The notes beneath the pieces are model-generated. The model was not told the origin of the DNA. It saw only the letters and a list, made by a program, of their open reading frames with translations, and made no database searches. Below are positions 18,072 through 26,432 of a stretch of 64,000 bases of DNA, piece by piece. Source of the stretch: Jiulongibacter sp966250325 (GTDB lineage: Bacteria > Bacteroidota > Bacteroidia > Cytophagales > Spirosomataceae); the NCBI GenBank assembly GCA_966250325.1, contig CBINGY010000008.1, forward strand, positions 48,026 to 112,025, in the 5' to 3' direction. Each line of letters opens with the position of its first letter. Position 1 is the first letter of the stretch. A program made the position numbers and the translations under genes.

Positions 18072-18099
18072 CCAGACTGTTAAACTGGAAAACAAGAAG

Positions 18100-18639
18100 A
18101 TGACATTGATCAAATCGACAACCGTACTCGGGATAAAGCACAACGGAAAGGTAGCTCTGGGAGCTGATGGTCAGGCGACTATGGGAAATACCATTGCCAA
18201 ATCGAACGTACGGAAAGTGCGTAAGCTGGCTAACGGGAAAATACTTGCGGGATTTGCAGGAGGAACCGCAGATGCTTTTACACTCATCGAAAAATTTGAA
18301 GAGAAACTGGGAGCCTACAGCGGAAACATGAAACGGGCGGCCATTGAACTGGCAAAAGACTGGCGTACTGACCGATACCTGAGAAAACTGGAAGCCATGA
18401 TGATTGTGGCCAACGAAACCGAGATTCTGATTATTTCAGGCAACGGAGATGTTATTGAACCTGATAACCAAATTGCTTCTATAGGTTCTGGCAGCATGTA
18501 TGCTCAGGCAGCCGCGGTAGCCCTGAAAAGACATGCCACCGAGCTTTCTGCAGAGGAGATGGTTCGTGAAGGCCTCACCATAGCAGCAGACATCTGCATT
18601 TATACCAACCACAATTTTGTGATTGAGACACTCGACTGA
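18100..18639 (+). CDS. hslV: ATP-dependent protease proteolytic subunit HslV
   Basis: 179 residues, normal length. HslV forms the proteolytic double hexamer of the HslUV protease. MTLIKSTTVLGIKHNG followed by GADGQATMGNT shows the family start. The nucleophile Thr aligns to Thr7, so a six-residue leader (MTLIKS) would have to be removed, as with the short propeptides of some Firmicute homologues. The conserved Lys is in NVRKVRKL. The hslU partner is not in this window. Its stop codon abuts the hisB stop on the other strand with no base between. Confidence 0.95.
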   Translation: MTLIKSTTVLGIKHNGKVALGADGQATMGNTIAKSNVRKVRKLANGKILAGFAGGTADAFTLIEKFEEKLGAYSGNMKRAAIELAKDWRTDRYLRKLEAMMIVANETEILIISGNGDVIEPDNQIASIGSGSMYAQAAAVALKRHATELSAEEMVREGLTIAADICIYTNHNFVIETLD

Positions 18640-19764
18640 TTACAAAACGCCTTTCGTACTCGGAAGAGAATCCATGGCTTTTATATCCCTTTTTACGGCC
18701 ATTTTTATCGCCTTTGCCCAGGCTTTAAAGATGGCTTCTATTTTATGATGCTCGTTCTCACCTTCGCATTTGATATTCAGATTGCATTTTGAGGTATCTG
18801 AAAACGATTTGAAAAAATGCATAAACATCTCGGTAGGCATCTCCCCTACTTTTTCGCGTTTAAAGGAGGCATCCCAAACCAGCCAGGGCCGGCCACTGAA
18901 ATCAATGGCTACCTGAGCCAAGGCTTCGTCCATAGGCAATAGAAACCCGTATCTATTCGTCCCTTTTTTGTCACCGAGGGCTTTCAGGTAGGCTTCTCCA
19001 AGTGCCAGAGCGGTATCTTCAATTGTGTGATGTTCATCAATATGGAGATCACCAGAAACCCTGATTTCCAGGTCGGCACCCGAATGCTTGGCCAGCTGAT
19101 CGAGCATATGATCAAAAAAGCCAAGTCCTGTGTTTATCTGAGATTTCCCGGTGCCATCCAGATTCACTTTGACATATATCTGAGTCTCTTTGGTATCCCG
19201 CTGCACTTCGGCAATCCGCGGAGGAAGTTTCAGGAATTCATAGATTTCGTCCCAATTTGCCGTAACCAGAGCCGTGGCCGCCGATTGTTCATCGGTAGCT
19301 TCCGGTTTTTGATTTTCAGAGATCAGTATGCCTTTGCTTCCCAGATTTACAGCCAGTTGTATATCCGTAAGCCTGTCTCCTATCACAAAACTATTTGTGA
19401 GATCCATATCGGAATTTGAGAGATAGCCGGTGAGAAGGCCGGTGCGAGGCTTGCGTGTTTCAGCGTTTTCATGCTCAAAGGTGCGGTCAATGAGAACTTC
19501 CGAGAAAAAAATATCTTCACCCTCAAGTGTTGACATCATCCTTTGATGAGCGGGCCAGAAGGTTTCCTCAGGAAAAGAACTGGTGCCCAGACCATCCTGA
19601 TTTGTCACCATAACCAGCTTAAAATCTAACTCTGTGGCAATTTTTCGAAGATTGGAAAGAGCCCGTGGAACAAACTCCAGTTTCTCCAGGGAATCTACCT
19701 GAAAATCAACGGCTGGTTCTTTAATAATGGTACCGTCTCTGTCAATAAAGAGGATTTTTTGCAT
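18640..19764 (-). CDS. hisB: bifunctional histidinol-phosphatase / imidazoleglycerol-phosphate dehydratase
   Basis: 374 residues, bifunctional length. Residues 1-165 are the HAD-type phosphatase (ILFIDRDGTIIKEP, VTNQDGLG, FVIGDRLTDIQLA). Residues about 180-374 are the dehydratase (GLGFFDHMLDQLAKHSG, HIDEHHTIEDTALALG, HHKIEAIFKAWAKAIK), with the His/Glu ligands of the two manganese ions. They catalyse steps 6 and 8 of histidine synthesis. No other his gene is in the window, so hisB is detached from its pathway genes here. Confidence 0.97.
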   Translation of the reverse strand: MQKILFIDRDGTIIKEPAVDFQVDSLEKLEFVPRALSNLRKIATELDFKLVMVTNQDGLGTSSFPEETFWPAHQRMMSTLEGEDIFFSEVLIDRTFEHENAETRKPRTGLLTGYLSNSDMDLTNSFVIGDRLTDIQLAVNLGSKGILISENQKPEATDEQSAATALVTANWDEIYEFLKLPPRIAEVQRDTKETQIYVKVNLDGTGKSQINTGLGFFDHMLDQLAKHSGADLEIRVSGDLHIDEHHTIEDTALALGEAYLKALGDKKGTNRYGFLLPMDEALAQVAIDFSGRPWLVWDASFKREKVGEMPTEMFMHFFKSFSDTSKCNLNIKCEGENEHHKIEAIFKAWAKAIKMAVKRDIKAMDSLPSTKGVL

Positions 19765-19841
19765 GCACTTATCTGAATCAAGTTTCGGGCAAAAGTACTG
19801 ATCTTCGGTTTATTTCTTAGTTTTGACAAGTCCTTTAATTT

Positions 19842-20501
19842 ATGAAAGTATTTCATCTGCTACTTCTGACTCTACTTCTTGATGCCTGTCAAAACGGGGA
19901 GCGGAACAATCCGGCCAAAAAAGAACGGCTGGATCACGAAGCCCGGTTTACCAGCTTTTCGATTGACAATTACAAATCCGTAGTGATCAAATGTGATCTC
20001 GGTCGTATGAAACTTACGGCCAGGCAATATGAGGTCCCGAAAATTGAGATTCACAAAACTTATCAGAAATATGTGCGACTGGAACCAGCAAATGATACCC
20101 TATTTGTCTACATCAACGGAACACCAAGAAATACCGGGCAGGTGAAAGTTCAGAAGTACATTAATCTATACCTACCCGAACTCCGCTATCTGGAAAGTGA
20201 CGTAAGCCAGATTACCATTCAGAATTATGAATCCCGGGATATGAGGATAGTGAACCATAGCAATGGACTCCGTTTGTATAATTGCCGGATCCAGAATCTT
20301 TCCATTGAGAATACTGGCCTGAATAACATTCACCTGGATGGTAATAATTATTTTGAGCAGCTCTTTGTTGACCTGAATGAAGACACACATTTCAATAGTG
20401 AGGCCATGGTACTTAAAAACTTTACCCTGAAAGCGGCGAGTATGGAAAATGCCAGCTTCTCCAATATCCCTCCAGACGGCTTTCATTGGATCAAGAAATA
20501 A
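19842..20501 (+). CDS. lipoprotein with GIN/DUF2807-like beta-helix features
   Basis: 219 residues. Signal MKVFHLLLLTLLLDAC has a Cys at residue 16 suggesting lipidation. The body is rich in short beta strands and Asn (YINLYLPELRYLESDVSQ, LRLYNCRIQNLSIENTG, NNIHLDGNNYF), reminiscent of the GIN/DUF2807 putative adhesin fold, in which such ladders stack. Assignment is by pattern only. A -7-like TAGTTTTG lies at 19818-19825, giving a very short leader. Confidence 0.6.
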   Translation: MKVFHLLLLTLLLDACQNGERNNPAKKERLDHEARFTSFSIDNYKSVVIKCDLGRMKLTARQYEVPKIEIHKTYQKYVRLEPANDTLFVYINGTPRNTGQVKVQKYINLYLPELRYLESDVSQITIQNYESRDMRIVNHSNGLRLYNCRIQNLSIENTGLNNIHLDGNNYFEQLFVDLNEDTHFNSEAMVLKNFTLKAASMENASFSNIPPDGFHWIKK

Positions 20502-20607
20502 CGTAATCCCGGAAATTTTCAATTTTCAAAAGAATATTCTGCGAATAAGACAATTGAAACTAGTAAGAGCCCATTCTTCGAAAAGTACAAATATTTTCTT
20601 TCCATAC

Positions 20608-20638
20608 TTTTTATATTCAAGTAATTAACTTACTTTTG
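20608..20638 (+). promoter_or_regulatory. promoter of the RNA helicase leader
   Basis: TACTTTTG at 20631-20638 is an exact TAnnTTTG -7 box. TTTT at 20608-20611 sits at the -33 position with 19-base spacing. Transcription would start near 20643, leaving about 190 bases before the preferred helicase start. Confidence 0.65.
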
Positions 20639-20639
20639 C

Positions 20640-20818
20640 ACCCGAATTTAACCCCGTTCGGGTTCTCTGACAGCGGCAATCGTCATTTTAGGACAAGCAT
20701 CTTAAAGTCCAATTCCTTTTCAGAGCAGGCAACGGGAGACCGTGATGTTCACGAAAAGGCGTGTCGCAATCGCCTTCCAAAAAATTGAAAAAATGAACAG
20801 ATACAAGCTGAGTATCTG
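20640..20818 (+). promoter_or_regulatory. structured 5' leader of the DEAD-box helicase mRNA
   Basis: At least five perfect hairpins can be drawn by eye: ACCCGAA/TTCGGGT (20640-20646 with 20657-20663), CTCTGA/TCAGAG (20665-20670 with 20720-20725, enclosing GGAC/GTCC at 20691 and 20707), ACGG/CCGT (20732 and 20740) competing with CGTGA/TCACG (20741 and 20749), AAGGCG/CGCCTT (20756 and 20771), and CAGATAC/GTATCTG (20798-20804 with 20812-20818). The last ends 13 bases before the ATG. The first arm may lie partly upstream of the transcription start. No known riboswitch class is recognised. A cold-responsive or autoregulatory leader is a reasonable inference. Confidence 0.55.
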
Positions 20819-20831
20819 TGAGAGAATTTGT

Positions 20832-22526
20832 ATGCAAACTGTAAAGTTTAATGAAATGCCTGTGTCCGATTACATCCTGCAGGCGGTAGAAGAAATGAAT
20901 TGGGTAGATGCTTCGCCTATTCAGGCTCAGGCCATTCCGGCAGTAATGACGGGCCAGGATGTGATTGGTCAGGCACAGACCGGTACCGGCAAAACAGCCG
21001 CTTTTGGTATTCCAGCCATCGAATCGGTAGATGTTAGTGATAAAAGCACGCAGGTGCTTATTATGTGCCCTACCCGTGAGCTGGCACTTCAGGTGAAAGA
21101 GCAGATTTACCTACTCTCGAAATATAAAAAAGGACTTCTTGTAACCTCTATCTTCGGTGGCGAATCTTACGAAAGACAGTTTCGTGACCTCAAAAGAGGC
21201 TCGCAGATTGTGGTAGGTACTCCGGGAAGAATCATGGACCATATTGAGCGGAAAACGCTTAATCTGGGTGATTTAAAAATGCTGGTACTTGATGAAGCCG
21301 ACGAAATGCTGAATATGGGATTCCGCGAAGACATCGAACAAATACTGAGCTTCTCGCCGGAAGAACGCCAAACGGTACTTTTCTCAGCCACTATGTCTAA
21401 GGAAATTCTGAGTATCACCAAGCGTTTTCAGAAAAATCCTAAACTGATCAAAGTTACGCGTGAAGAGGTAACCAACGACAACATTGAACAGCTTTACTTC
21501 AACGTCCGAAAAGACGCCAAAACGGAAGCAATGAGTCGTCTGATCGATTTTCATGATCTGAAACTCATGCTCGTTTTCTGTAATACCAAAAGCAAAGTTG
21601 ACGAGGTGGTGATGGAACTTCAGGAAAGAGGCTATGCCGCTGAAGGACTCCACGGCGACCTGCGTCAGGGAGCACGTAATCAGGTGATGAATAAGTTTCG
21701 TAACGGAAATACCAACATACTCGTGGCCACCGATGTAGCCGCCCGTGGAATTGACGTAAACGGAGTGGATGCGGTATTTAATTACGATGTACCCCTGGAT
21801 ATTGAATATTATGTTCACCGAATTGGAAGGACAGGTCGTGCAGGTAAAAAAGGAAGAGCCTTTATGCTGGTTCCAAACCGCGACAGATCAAAACTTCGTG
21901 AACTTGAAAATTACACCAAAGTACGTATAGAGGAAGGAAAAATTCCTACGGCTGAAGATCTGAAAGCTATCAAACTTCAGAAGTTTAAAGAGCAGATCAA
22001 AGAAAACGTAAGCAACGAAGACAATAAGCTTTTTGAGCAGATTGTGGATGAGTTAAAGACCGAAGGTGTAGCTACTTACGATATTATTACCTCACTGATG
22101 CGTATGCAACTGGGTTCATTGTCGAACGCCTCCAGATTTGGATCAGATGATCTTTCTGATGTAAAAAAAGGAATCCGTACAGAACGCGGAGCCCGCGGCT
22201 CTTTCGAACCTCGCCGTGGTGGTGATGACCGTCGCGGAGGAGCACCTCGCAGAGGAGCAGGCAGAGGAAATGGAGTAAGTTCTGGTGAGCCAGGCATGGT
22301 TCGTCTGTTCATCAGTCTGGGAAGAAAGGATCAGGTGTCGCCCAATCACATTGTGGGAGCTATCGCTTCAGAATCCAGAATTCCCGGAAGAGTAATCGGC
22401 CAGATCGACATGTATGACAAATACAGCTTCGTAGAAGTACCTGAGCGTGATGTTCAGAAGGTAATTCGTGGCATGAAAGGTAAAACCATTAATGCCCGTG
22501 AGGCTACCATTGAAGTAGCGAAATAA
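20832..22526 (+). CDS. deaD: DEAD-box ATP-dependent RNA helicase, CsdA/DeaD-type with DbpA RNA-binding domain
   Basis: 564 residues from the ATG at 20832. The in-frame upstream ATGs (20742, 20745, 20793) are disfavoured because they fall in the leader hairpins and family members start at this FNE motif. Helicase motifs in order: AQTGTGKT (48-55), PTREL, TPGRI, DEAD, SAT, VATDVAARGID and HRIGRTGR. An RG-rich linker follows (GARGSFEPRRGG, RRGAGRGNG), then a DbpA-type RRM (VRLFISLGRKDQVSPNHIV to the end). It unwinds RNA in ribosome assembly and decay. A terminator follows. Confidence 0.95.
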   Translation: MQTVKFNEMPVSDYILQAVEEMNWVDASPIQAQAIPAVMTGQDVIGQAQTGTGKTAAFGIPAIESVDVSDKSTQVLIMCPTRELALQVKEQIYLLSKYKKGLLVTSIFGGESYERQFRDLKRGSQIVVGTPGRIMDHIERKTLNLGDLKMLVLDEADEMLNMGFREDIEQILSFSPEERQTVLFSATMSKEILSITKRFQKNPKLIKVTREEVTNDNIEQLYFNVRKDAKTEAMSRLIDFHDLKLMLVFCNTKSKVDEVVMELQERGYAAEGLHGDLRQGARNQVMNKFRNGNTNILVATDVAARGIDVNGVDAVFNYDVPLDIEYYVHRIGRTGRAGKKGRAFMLVPNRDRSKLRELENYTKVRIEEGKIPTAEDLKAIKLQKFKEQIKENVSNEDNKLFEQIVDELKTEGVATYDIITSLMRMQLGSLSNASRFGSDDLSDVKKGIRTERGARGSFEPRRGGDDRRGGAPRRGAGRGNGVSSGEPGMVRLFISLGRKDQVSPNHIVGAIASESRIPGRVIGQIDMYDKYSFVEVPERDVQKVIRGMKGKTINAREATIEVAK

Positions 22527-22550
22527 GAAATCCGAATTTCAGGAGTATAG

Positions 22551-22583
22551 ATAATCCCGGTGTATAGCCGGGATTATTTTTTT
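22551..22583 (+). terminator. terminator of the helicase gene
   Basis: ATAATCCCGG (22551-22560) and CCGGGATTAT (22568-22577) form a 10-base-pair stem with a 7-base loop, followed by T residues to 22583. The 3' arm overlaps the last codons of coaD on the other strand. Confidence 0.88.
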
Positions 22584-23041
22584 AATTGCTCCAGCGGATA
22601 CGGCAGATATTCGCTGATATCTACGCCATAACTATGCAGTTCACGCACAATGGTACTGCTAATGGGAGCCAGATCTGGTGAAGTGATGAGAAACACGGTC
22701 TCCAGACCCTGTGAAATCTGTCGGTTTACCTGAGCAATGGTATTTTCGTATTCAAAATCCGTGGTATTTCTTAATCCTCTAAGTAGAATATTGGCCCCGT
22801 GCTCTTTGGCCACTTTGGCGGTAAGATCATTGTAATTGACAACTTCTACTCTTGAATCGTTATTGAAAGCCCCCCTGATTACCTGCTCCATTAATTCCAG
22901 CGGGAAATACCTTTTCTTACTGGTATTGGTTCCGATTCCGATAATTACCTTATCAAAAAGCTCCAGACCTCGCTTGACAATATCTGCGTGGCCTTTGGTA
23001 AAGGGGTCAAAAGAACCCGGAAAAAAAGCAATCTTGCTCAT
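22574..23041 (-). CDS. coaD: pantetheine-phosphate adenylyltransferase
   Basis: 155 residues from the ATG at 23041. Transfers AMP from ATP to 4'-phosphopantetheine, the fourth step of coenzyme A synthesis. FPGSFDPFTKGHADI carries the HxGH-like nucleotidyltransferase motif (T-K-G-H), and the C-terminal block ISSTIVRELHSYG is the second ATP-binding motif. A longer frame to 23116 exists, but the added 25 residues precede the conserved start and are rejected. Its tail overlaps the helicase terminator. It is divergent from the ROK gene. Confidence 0.95.
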   Translation of the reverse strand: MSKIAFFPGSFDPFTKGHADIVKRGLELFDKVIIGIGTNTSKKRYFPLELMEQVIRGAFNNDSRVEVVNYNDLTAKVAKEHGANILLRGLRNTTDFEYENTIAQVNRQISQGLETVFLITSPDLAPISSTIVRELHSYGVDISEYLPYPLEQLKK

Positions 23042-23122
23042 GGTAGGTTGACTAGTTGACGGTAAAGATTGAAAGGTTTTCGTGGTTTTCAAAAGCAAAG
23101 TTCTGCCACAGGCCAAAAGAAC

Positions 23123-23153
23123 TTTGAGTAATCAAGTATATCGGATATGTTTG
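23123..23153 (+). promoter_or_regulatory. promoter of the ROK gene
   Basis: TTTG at 23123-23126, a 19-base spacer, then TATGTTTG at 23146-23153: an exact match to both halves of the Bacteroidota consensus. The ATG follows 28 bases later. It is the best promoter in the window. Confidence 0.8.
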
Positions 23154-23181
23154 TAGCCGTACTTTAACGAAACCTTTACCT

Positions 23182-24096
23182 ATGACAGAAAGATACCTCT
23201 GGGGAGTAGACCTGGGCGGAACAAAAGTAGAAGGATTAATCATTGGGGCTGATAGCGGCCAGATTCTCATCAGAGAGCGTATTCCTACAGAGGCTGCAGA
23301 AGGATATGAACACATATTGGATCAGATCAAAAAACTCATTGACCAGCTCAAAGAAAAAACCGGCCTGGAACCCGAAGCCATCGGATTCAGCACCCCGGGA
23401 ACGATTGATCCTGGCACCGGTTTGATGAAAAATTCGAATACGACTTGCATGAATGCTCAGCCTATGCATACCGATCTGGAACGTAAACTTGGGGTAAAAG
23501 TAGTTATGGCAAATGACGCCAACTGCTTTGCTCTGGCAGAGGCTACCATGGGTGCAGTGCCCGAAAAATATCCAGACGCCCAGGTCGTTTTCGGTGTTAT
23601 TATGGGCACCGGCGTGGGTGGAGGCGTGGTTGTGAATGGGAAGATTATCAGCGGGAAACATGGCATTGGCGGCGAGTGGGGACATAATGTACTGGAAGAA
23701 GATGGCGAAGACTGCTATTGCGGCAAAAAGGGCTGTAACGAGAAAGTTTTTGCCGGCCCTGCTCTGGAAAGATATTATGCCCGAATCTCTGGGGAAAAGA
23801 AAAAAATGAAAGAAATAGCCGACCTCTACCGGGCGGGTACCGACCCTCATGCTACAGCTACCATGGAGCGTTTGTTTAAATCTTTTGGCAAAGCTCTGCA
23901 TTACATTGTCAATGTGCTCGATCCTGATGTGGTGGTGCTGGGCGGTGGAGTAAGTAATATCGACGAAGTTTATACTGAAGGAAAGAAAGAGCTTGAAAAT
24001 CATATTTTCAACAACCGTAAGGTGGAAACGGTTTTTCTGAAACCGAAACTGGGAGACAGTGCCGGGGTTTTTGGTGCAGCCGAACTGGTGCGGTGA
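23182..24096 (+). CDS. ROK family sugar kinase (glucokinase-like)
   Basis: 304 residues. ATP-binding motif WGVDLGGTKVEGLI, catalytic Asp in VMANDANCFALAE, and VIMGTGVGGGVVVNGKI. The ROK zinc site is intact: GEWGH, then CYCGKKGCNE. It phosphorylates glucose or a related hexose or N-acetyl sugar. No DNA-binding domain is present, so it is an enzyme rather than a ROK repressor. Its stop overlaps the start of the next gene (TGATG), so the two are coupled. Confidence 0.93.
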   Translation: MTERYLWGVDLGGTKVEGLIIGADSGQILIRERIPTEAAEGYEHILDQIKKLIDQLKEKTGLEPEAIGFSTPGTIDPGTGLMKNSNTTCMNAQPMHTDLERKLGVKVVMANDANCFALAEATMGAVPEKYPDAQVVFGVIMGTGVGGGVVVNGKIISGKHGIGGEWGHNVLEEDGEDCYCGKKGCNEKVFAGPALERYYARISGEKKKMKEIADLYRAGTDPHATATMERLFKSFGKALHYIVNVLDPDVVVLGGGVSNIDEVYTEGKKELENHIFNNRKVETVFLKPKLGDSAGVFGAAELVR

Positions 24097-24707
24097 TGCA
24101 AACTCCCGTATTTCAGTTTTACCCTACCCTGCTCAATGAATATCATCGTTTTCTTCAGAATCCGGTCAATGAGAACGAAAAACGGCTCTTTGACCGGATT
24201 AACCGCATACCGGAAACAGACCCCGAAGTGCTGGCAAAATTCAGAAGGGGGATTTCTTTAGAAGATGCAGTGGTCAAAGACAAATCCTTTAAATTAGACG
24301 AAAGCCTGGTTCAGAAGGCCCGAAACCTGCTTCCTGCCAAAAGAAAAACCCAGCAACTGGTGGAGTTCCGGCACAAAAATATCCGGTTTTATGGCTATGC
24401 CGATATACTTGGCAATGGTCGGGTAATTGACCTCAAATCAACTTCTAATCACCGTCCGGGAAGACATGACTTTAACTTCCAGAATCTCTATTTATATGCT
24501 TTACTGGATGCCGGCTTTAAAACAATGGAGTACGTGATCTGCGATTTCAAAGATATTTACCACGAGGTGTATCTGGCCGAAACCCTGGATTTTGAACCTT
24601 TTCTCCTGGAGCTGGAAGAGTTTGCCGATTTTCTTCTTCAACATGAAAACCGGGTCACCGATAAGAAAATTATTCAGCGACCCGGTAACATCGGATTATT
24701 TGAATAG
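24096..24707 (+). CDS. small PD-(D/E)XK nuclease-like protein
   Basis: 203 residues from the ATG at 24096. A GTG at 24093 is equally possible. The core reads GYADILGNGRVIDLKST followed by FQNLYLYALLDAGF: acidic residue, D-x-K, and a Q-xxx-Y motif as in RecB/Cas4-type PD-(D/E)XK nucleases. Upstream is a helical region. There is no Fe-S cysteine cluster, so it is not a Cas4. No cas, AddAB or phage gene is nearby. It is translationally coupled to the ROK kinase. Its end overlaps the PafA gene by 12 bases on the other strand. Function is unknown. Confidence 0.7.
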   Translation: MQTPVFQFYPTLLNEYHRFLQNPVNENEKRLFDRINRIPETDPEVLAKFRRGISLEDAVVKDKSFKLDESLVQKARNLLPAKRKTQQLVEFRHKNIRFYGYADILGNGRVIDLKSTSNHRPGRHDFNFQNLYLYALLDAGFKTMEYVICDFKDIYHEVYLAETLDFEPFLLELEEFADFLLQHENRVTDKKIIQRPGNIGLFE

Positions 24708-26318
24708 CTCCGGAATAGGCTTCCCTATGGATCCGTTTGGTTCAAGAATATCCAGCATGGAACTCACTGTAGGGGCAATATCAGAAATATAGGTGGTGCG
24801 TACGGTACTTCCCTGCGGCACTCCATTTCCAAACCAAAGCATAGGTACGTGCGTATCGTAGGTCCACATGGTACCATGGGTTGTTCCCTTGGTGCCTCCA
24901 TGAAACCAACCCGGTTCCACCAAAATCATAAGTTCACCGCTACGTTTAGGGTTGTACAGATTCTGAACCATTTCCTGATAGACCACGGGCAGGGCACTCA
25001 CTTTACCTTCTTCCAGATTAATAAACTGATAGACACCTTCGAGGCGTGAAATAACCGGATACAGAACCTCAAATATCTGCGAAACACTTACTCCTTTGGA
25101 GGACATGAAAGGACGGTTCAGATAAAGCTGGTAATTGTCTGAAGCCAGCAGCCATTTACCATCGCCAAATTTTTCTGTGAGCACCGAGTTAATTTTCTTC
25201 TCAAATTCAGAACCGATAAACAAGCCACCCGGGATATCATGCTTTCTGAGGAATGCGGGAATTTCGGCCACCGCATGATCTGCCGTTAGGAAAACGGTGT
25301 AATTTCCTTTTCCTACTTCTTTATCCAGCTGGCTGAGAAGACGCTCCATTTCTTTATCGAGCCGAAGATAGACATCTTCCAGTTCTTTGGCCTGGGGTCC
25401 TACTGCATGACCCACATAATCGGGCGAGCTGAAACTTATAGCCAGCAGATCAGTTATTTCATCTTTGCCCAGCTGCTCATTCTTCAAAGCTTCAAGGGCC
25501 ACATCTAATGTAAGAGTGTTTCCAAAAGGTGTGGCGGCAATGGAACCAACTTTTACCTGATGGGGGAAAGTAGACTTCCCGTTACCAGAAATGGAATTTT
25601 CGTAGGGTTGATCATCTTCTTCACTTTCCGTGTACGTGTTGATATCATAAAGCGGATTCCAGACCTGAGCAGCGTAAGTTTCTGCTACATTTTTATCATT
25701 GAAGGTCTGCAGCCATGCTGGTAACTGATTCATGTAATGTGTGCTGCTGATCCAGTTTCCTGTAGAAGAATCAAACCAGTAGGCCGTGCCTGTGTGTCCT
25801 GCAGGCATAATAGCACCGCGGTCCTTAATGGCTACCCCGATTACTTTTCCTCCAAATTGTGTGGCTATACGTAACTGATCTCCTATCCCGGTGGTCTTGA
25901 GATTTGCTGGTGACATTTTGCCGGCATTGGCCGAGCCTTCACCGATGGTACTTGCAGTGCTATCAGAAGCCACATACATACTTTTATCGATCACCTTATC
26001 GTACCATTCGTTGCCTACAATACCCGTTACAGCAGGTACAGAACCGGTATACACATGTGCGTGGCCGGGGCCGGTTACCGTGCTTGCATAATGATAATGA
26101 TGGTTTTTGCAGGTAAAACCTTCCCGCATCATACGTTTAAAGCCTCCTTCTCCATATTTCTCCTGAAACCTGAACAGGTATTCATTTCTCATCTGGTCCA
26201 CGATAATACCCACCACAAGTTTGGGTTTGGCAGTTCCATCCTGATTTTTGCTGAGGGGAGCCTGTGCCAGGCACCCGGAAAAAAGAAAAGTTGACAGTAT
26301 AACTAGCAGTTTTTTCAC
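24696..26318 (-). CDS. PafA-type alkaline phosphatase, lipoprotein-like signal
   Basis: 540 residues. Signal LLVILSTFLFSGC with Cys16. Alkaline-phosphatase superfamily metal site VGIIVDQMRNEYL, nucleophile Thr82 in STVTGPGHAHVYTG, Asn103 in GNEWYD and the KDRGAI block. These line up with Thr79, Asn100 and Arg164 of Elizabethkingia PafA, with a constant offset of three for the first two. SADHAVAEIP and HGGTKGTTHGT carry further metal His/Asp. PafA is a phosphate-insensitive phosphomonoesterase of the Bacteroidota periplasm. It releases phosphate from organic phosphomonoesters. Confidence 0.9.
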   Translation of the reverse strand: MKKLLVILSTFLFSGCLAQAPLSKNQDGTAKPKLVVGIIVDQMRNEYLFRFQEKYGEGGFKRMMREGFTCKNHHYHYASTVTGPGHAHVYTGSVPAVTGIVGNEWYDKVIDKSMYVASDSTASTIGEGSANAGKMSPANLKTTGIGDQLRIATQFGGKVIGVAIKDRGAIMPAGHTGTAYWFDSSTGNWISSTHYMNQLPAWLQTFNDKNVAETYAAQVWNPLYDINTYTESEEDDQPYENSISGNGKSTFPHQVKVGSIAATPFGNTLTLDVALEALKNEQLGKDEITDLLAISFSSPDYVGHAVGPQAKELEDVYLRLDKEMERLLSQLDKEVGKGNYTVFLTADHAVAEIPAFLRKHDIPGGLFIGSEFEKKINSVLTEKFGDGKWLLASDNYQLYLNRPFMSSKGVSVSQIFEVLYPVISRLEGVYQFINLEEGKVSALPVVYQEMVQNLYNPKRSGELMILVEPGWFHGGTKGTTHGTMWTYDTHVPMLWFGNGVPQGSTVRTTYISDIAPTVSSMLDILEPNGSIGKPIPELFK

Positions 26319-26432
26319 AGAATACTTTTTTGAGTAAAGGTACTTAAAGCGTTGGAAAGATGAAGGATTAATAAAATGGAGAAATAAATTTTCACTTAAT
26401 ATTGAAAGTTCAAAACATATAAGCCTTTCAGT

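Noticed and set aside
22574..23116. Longer coaD start at 23116
   Set aside because: Adds 25 residues before the invariant FPGSFDP start; 23041 fits family length (155 residues).
23236..24003. 255-codon frame antisense to the ROK gene
   Set aside because: Shadow of a conserved kinase; the ROK zinc and ATP motifs are intact on the other strand.
24096..24707. Reading the PD-(D/E)XK protein as Cas4
   Set aside because: No Cys cluster, no cas genes, and no repeat array in the window.
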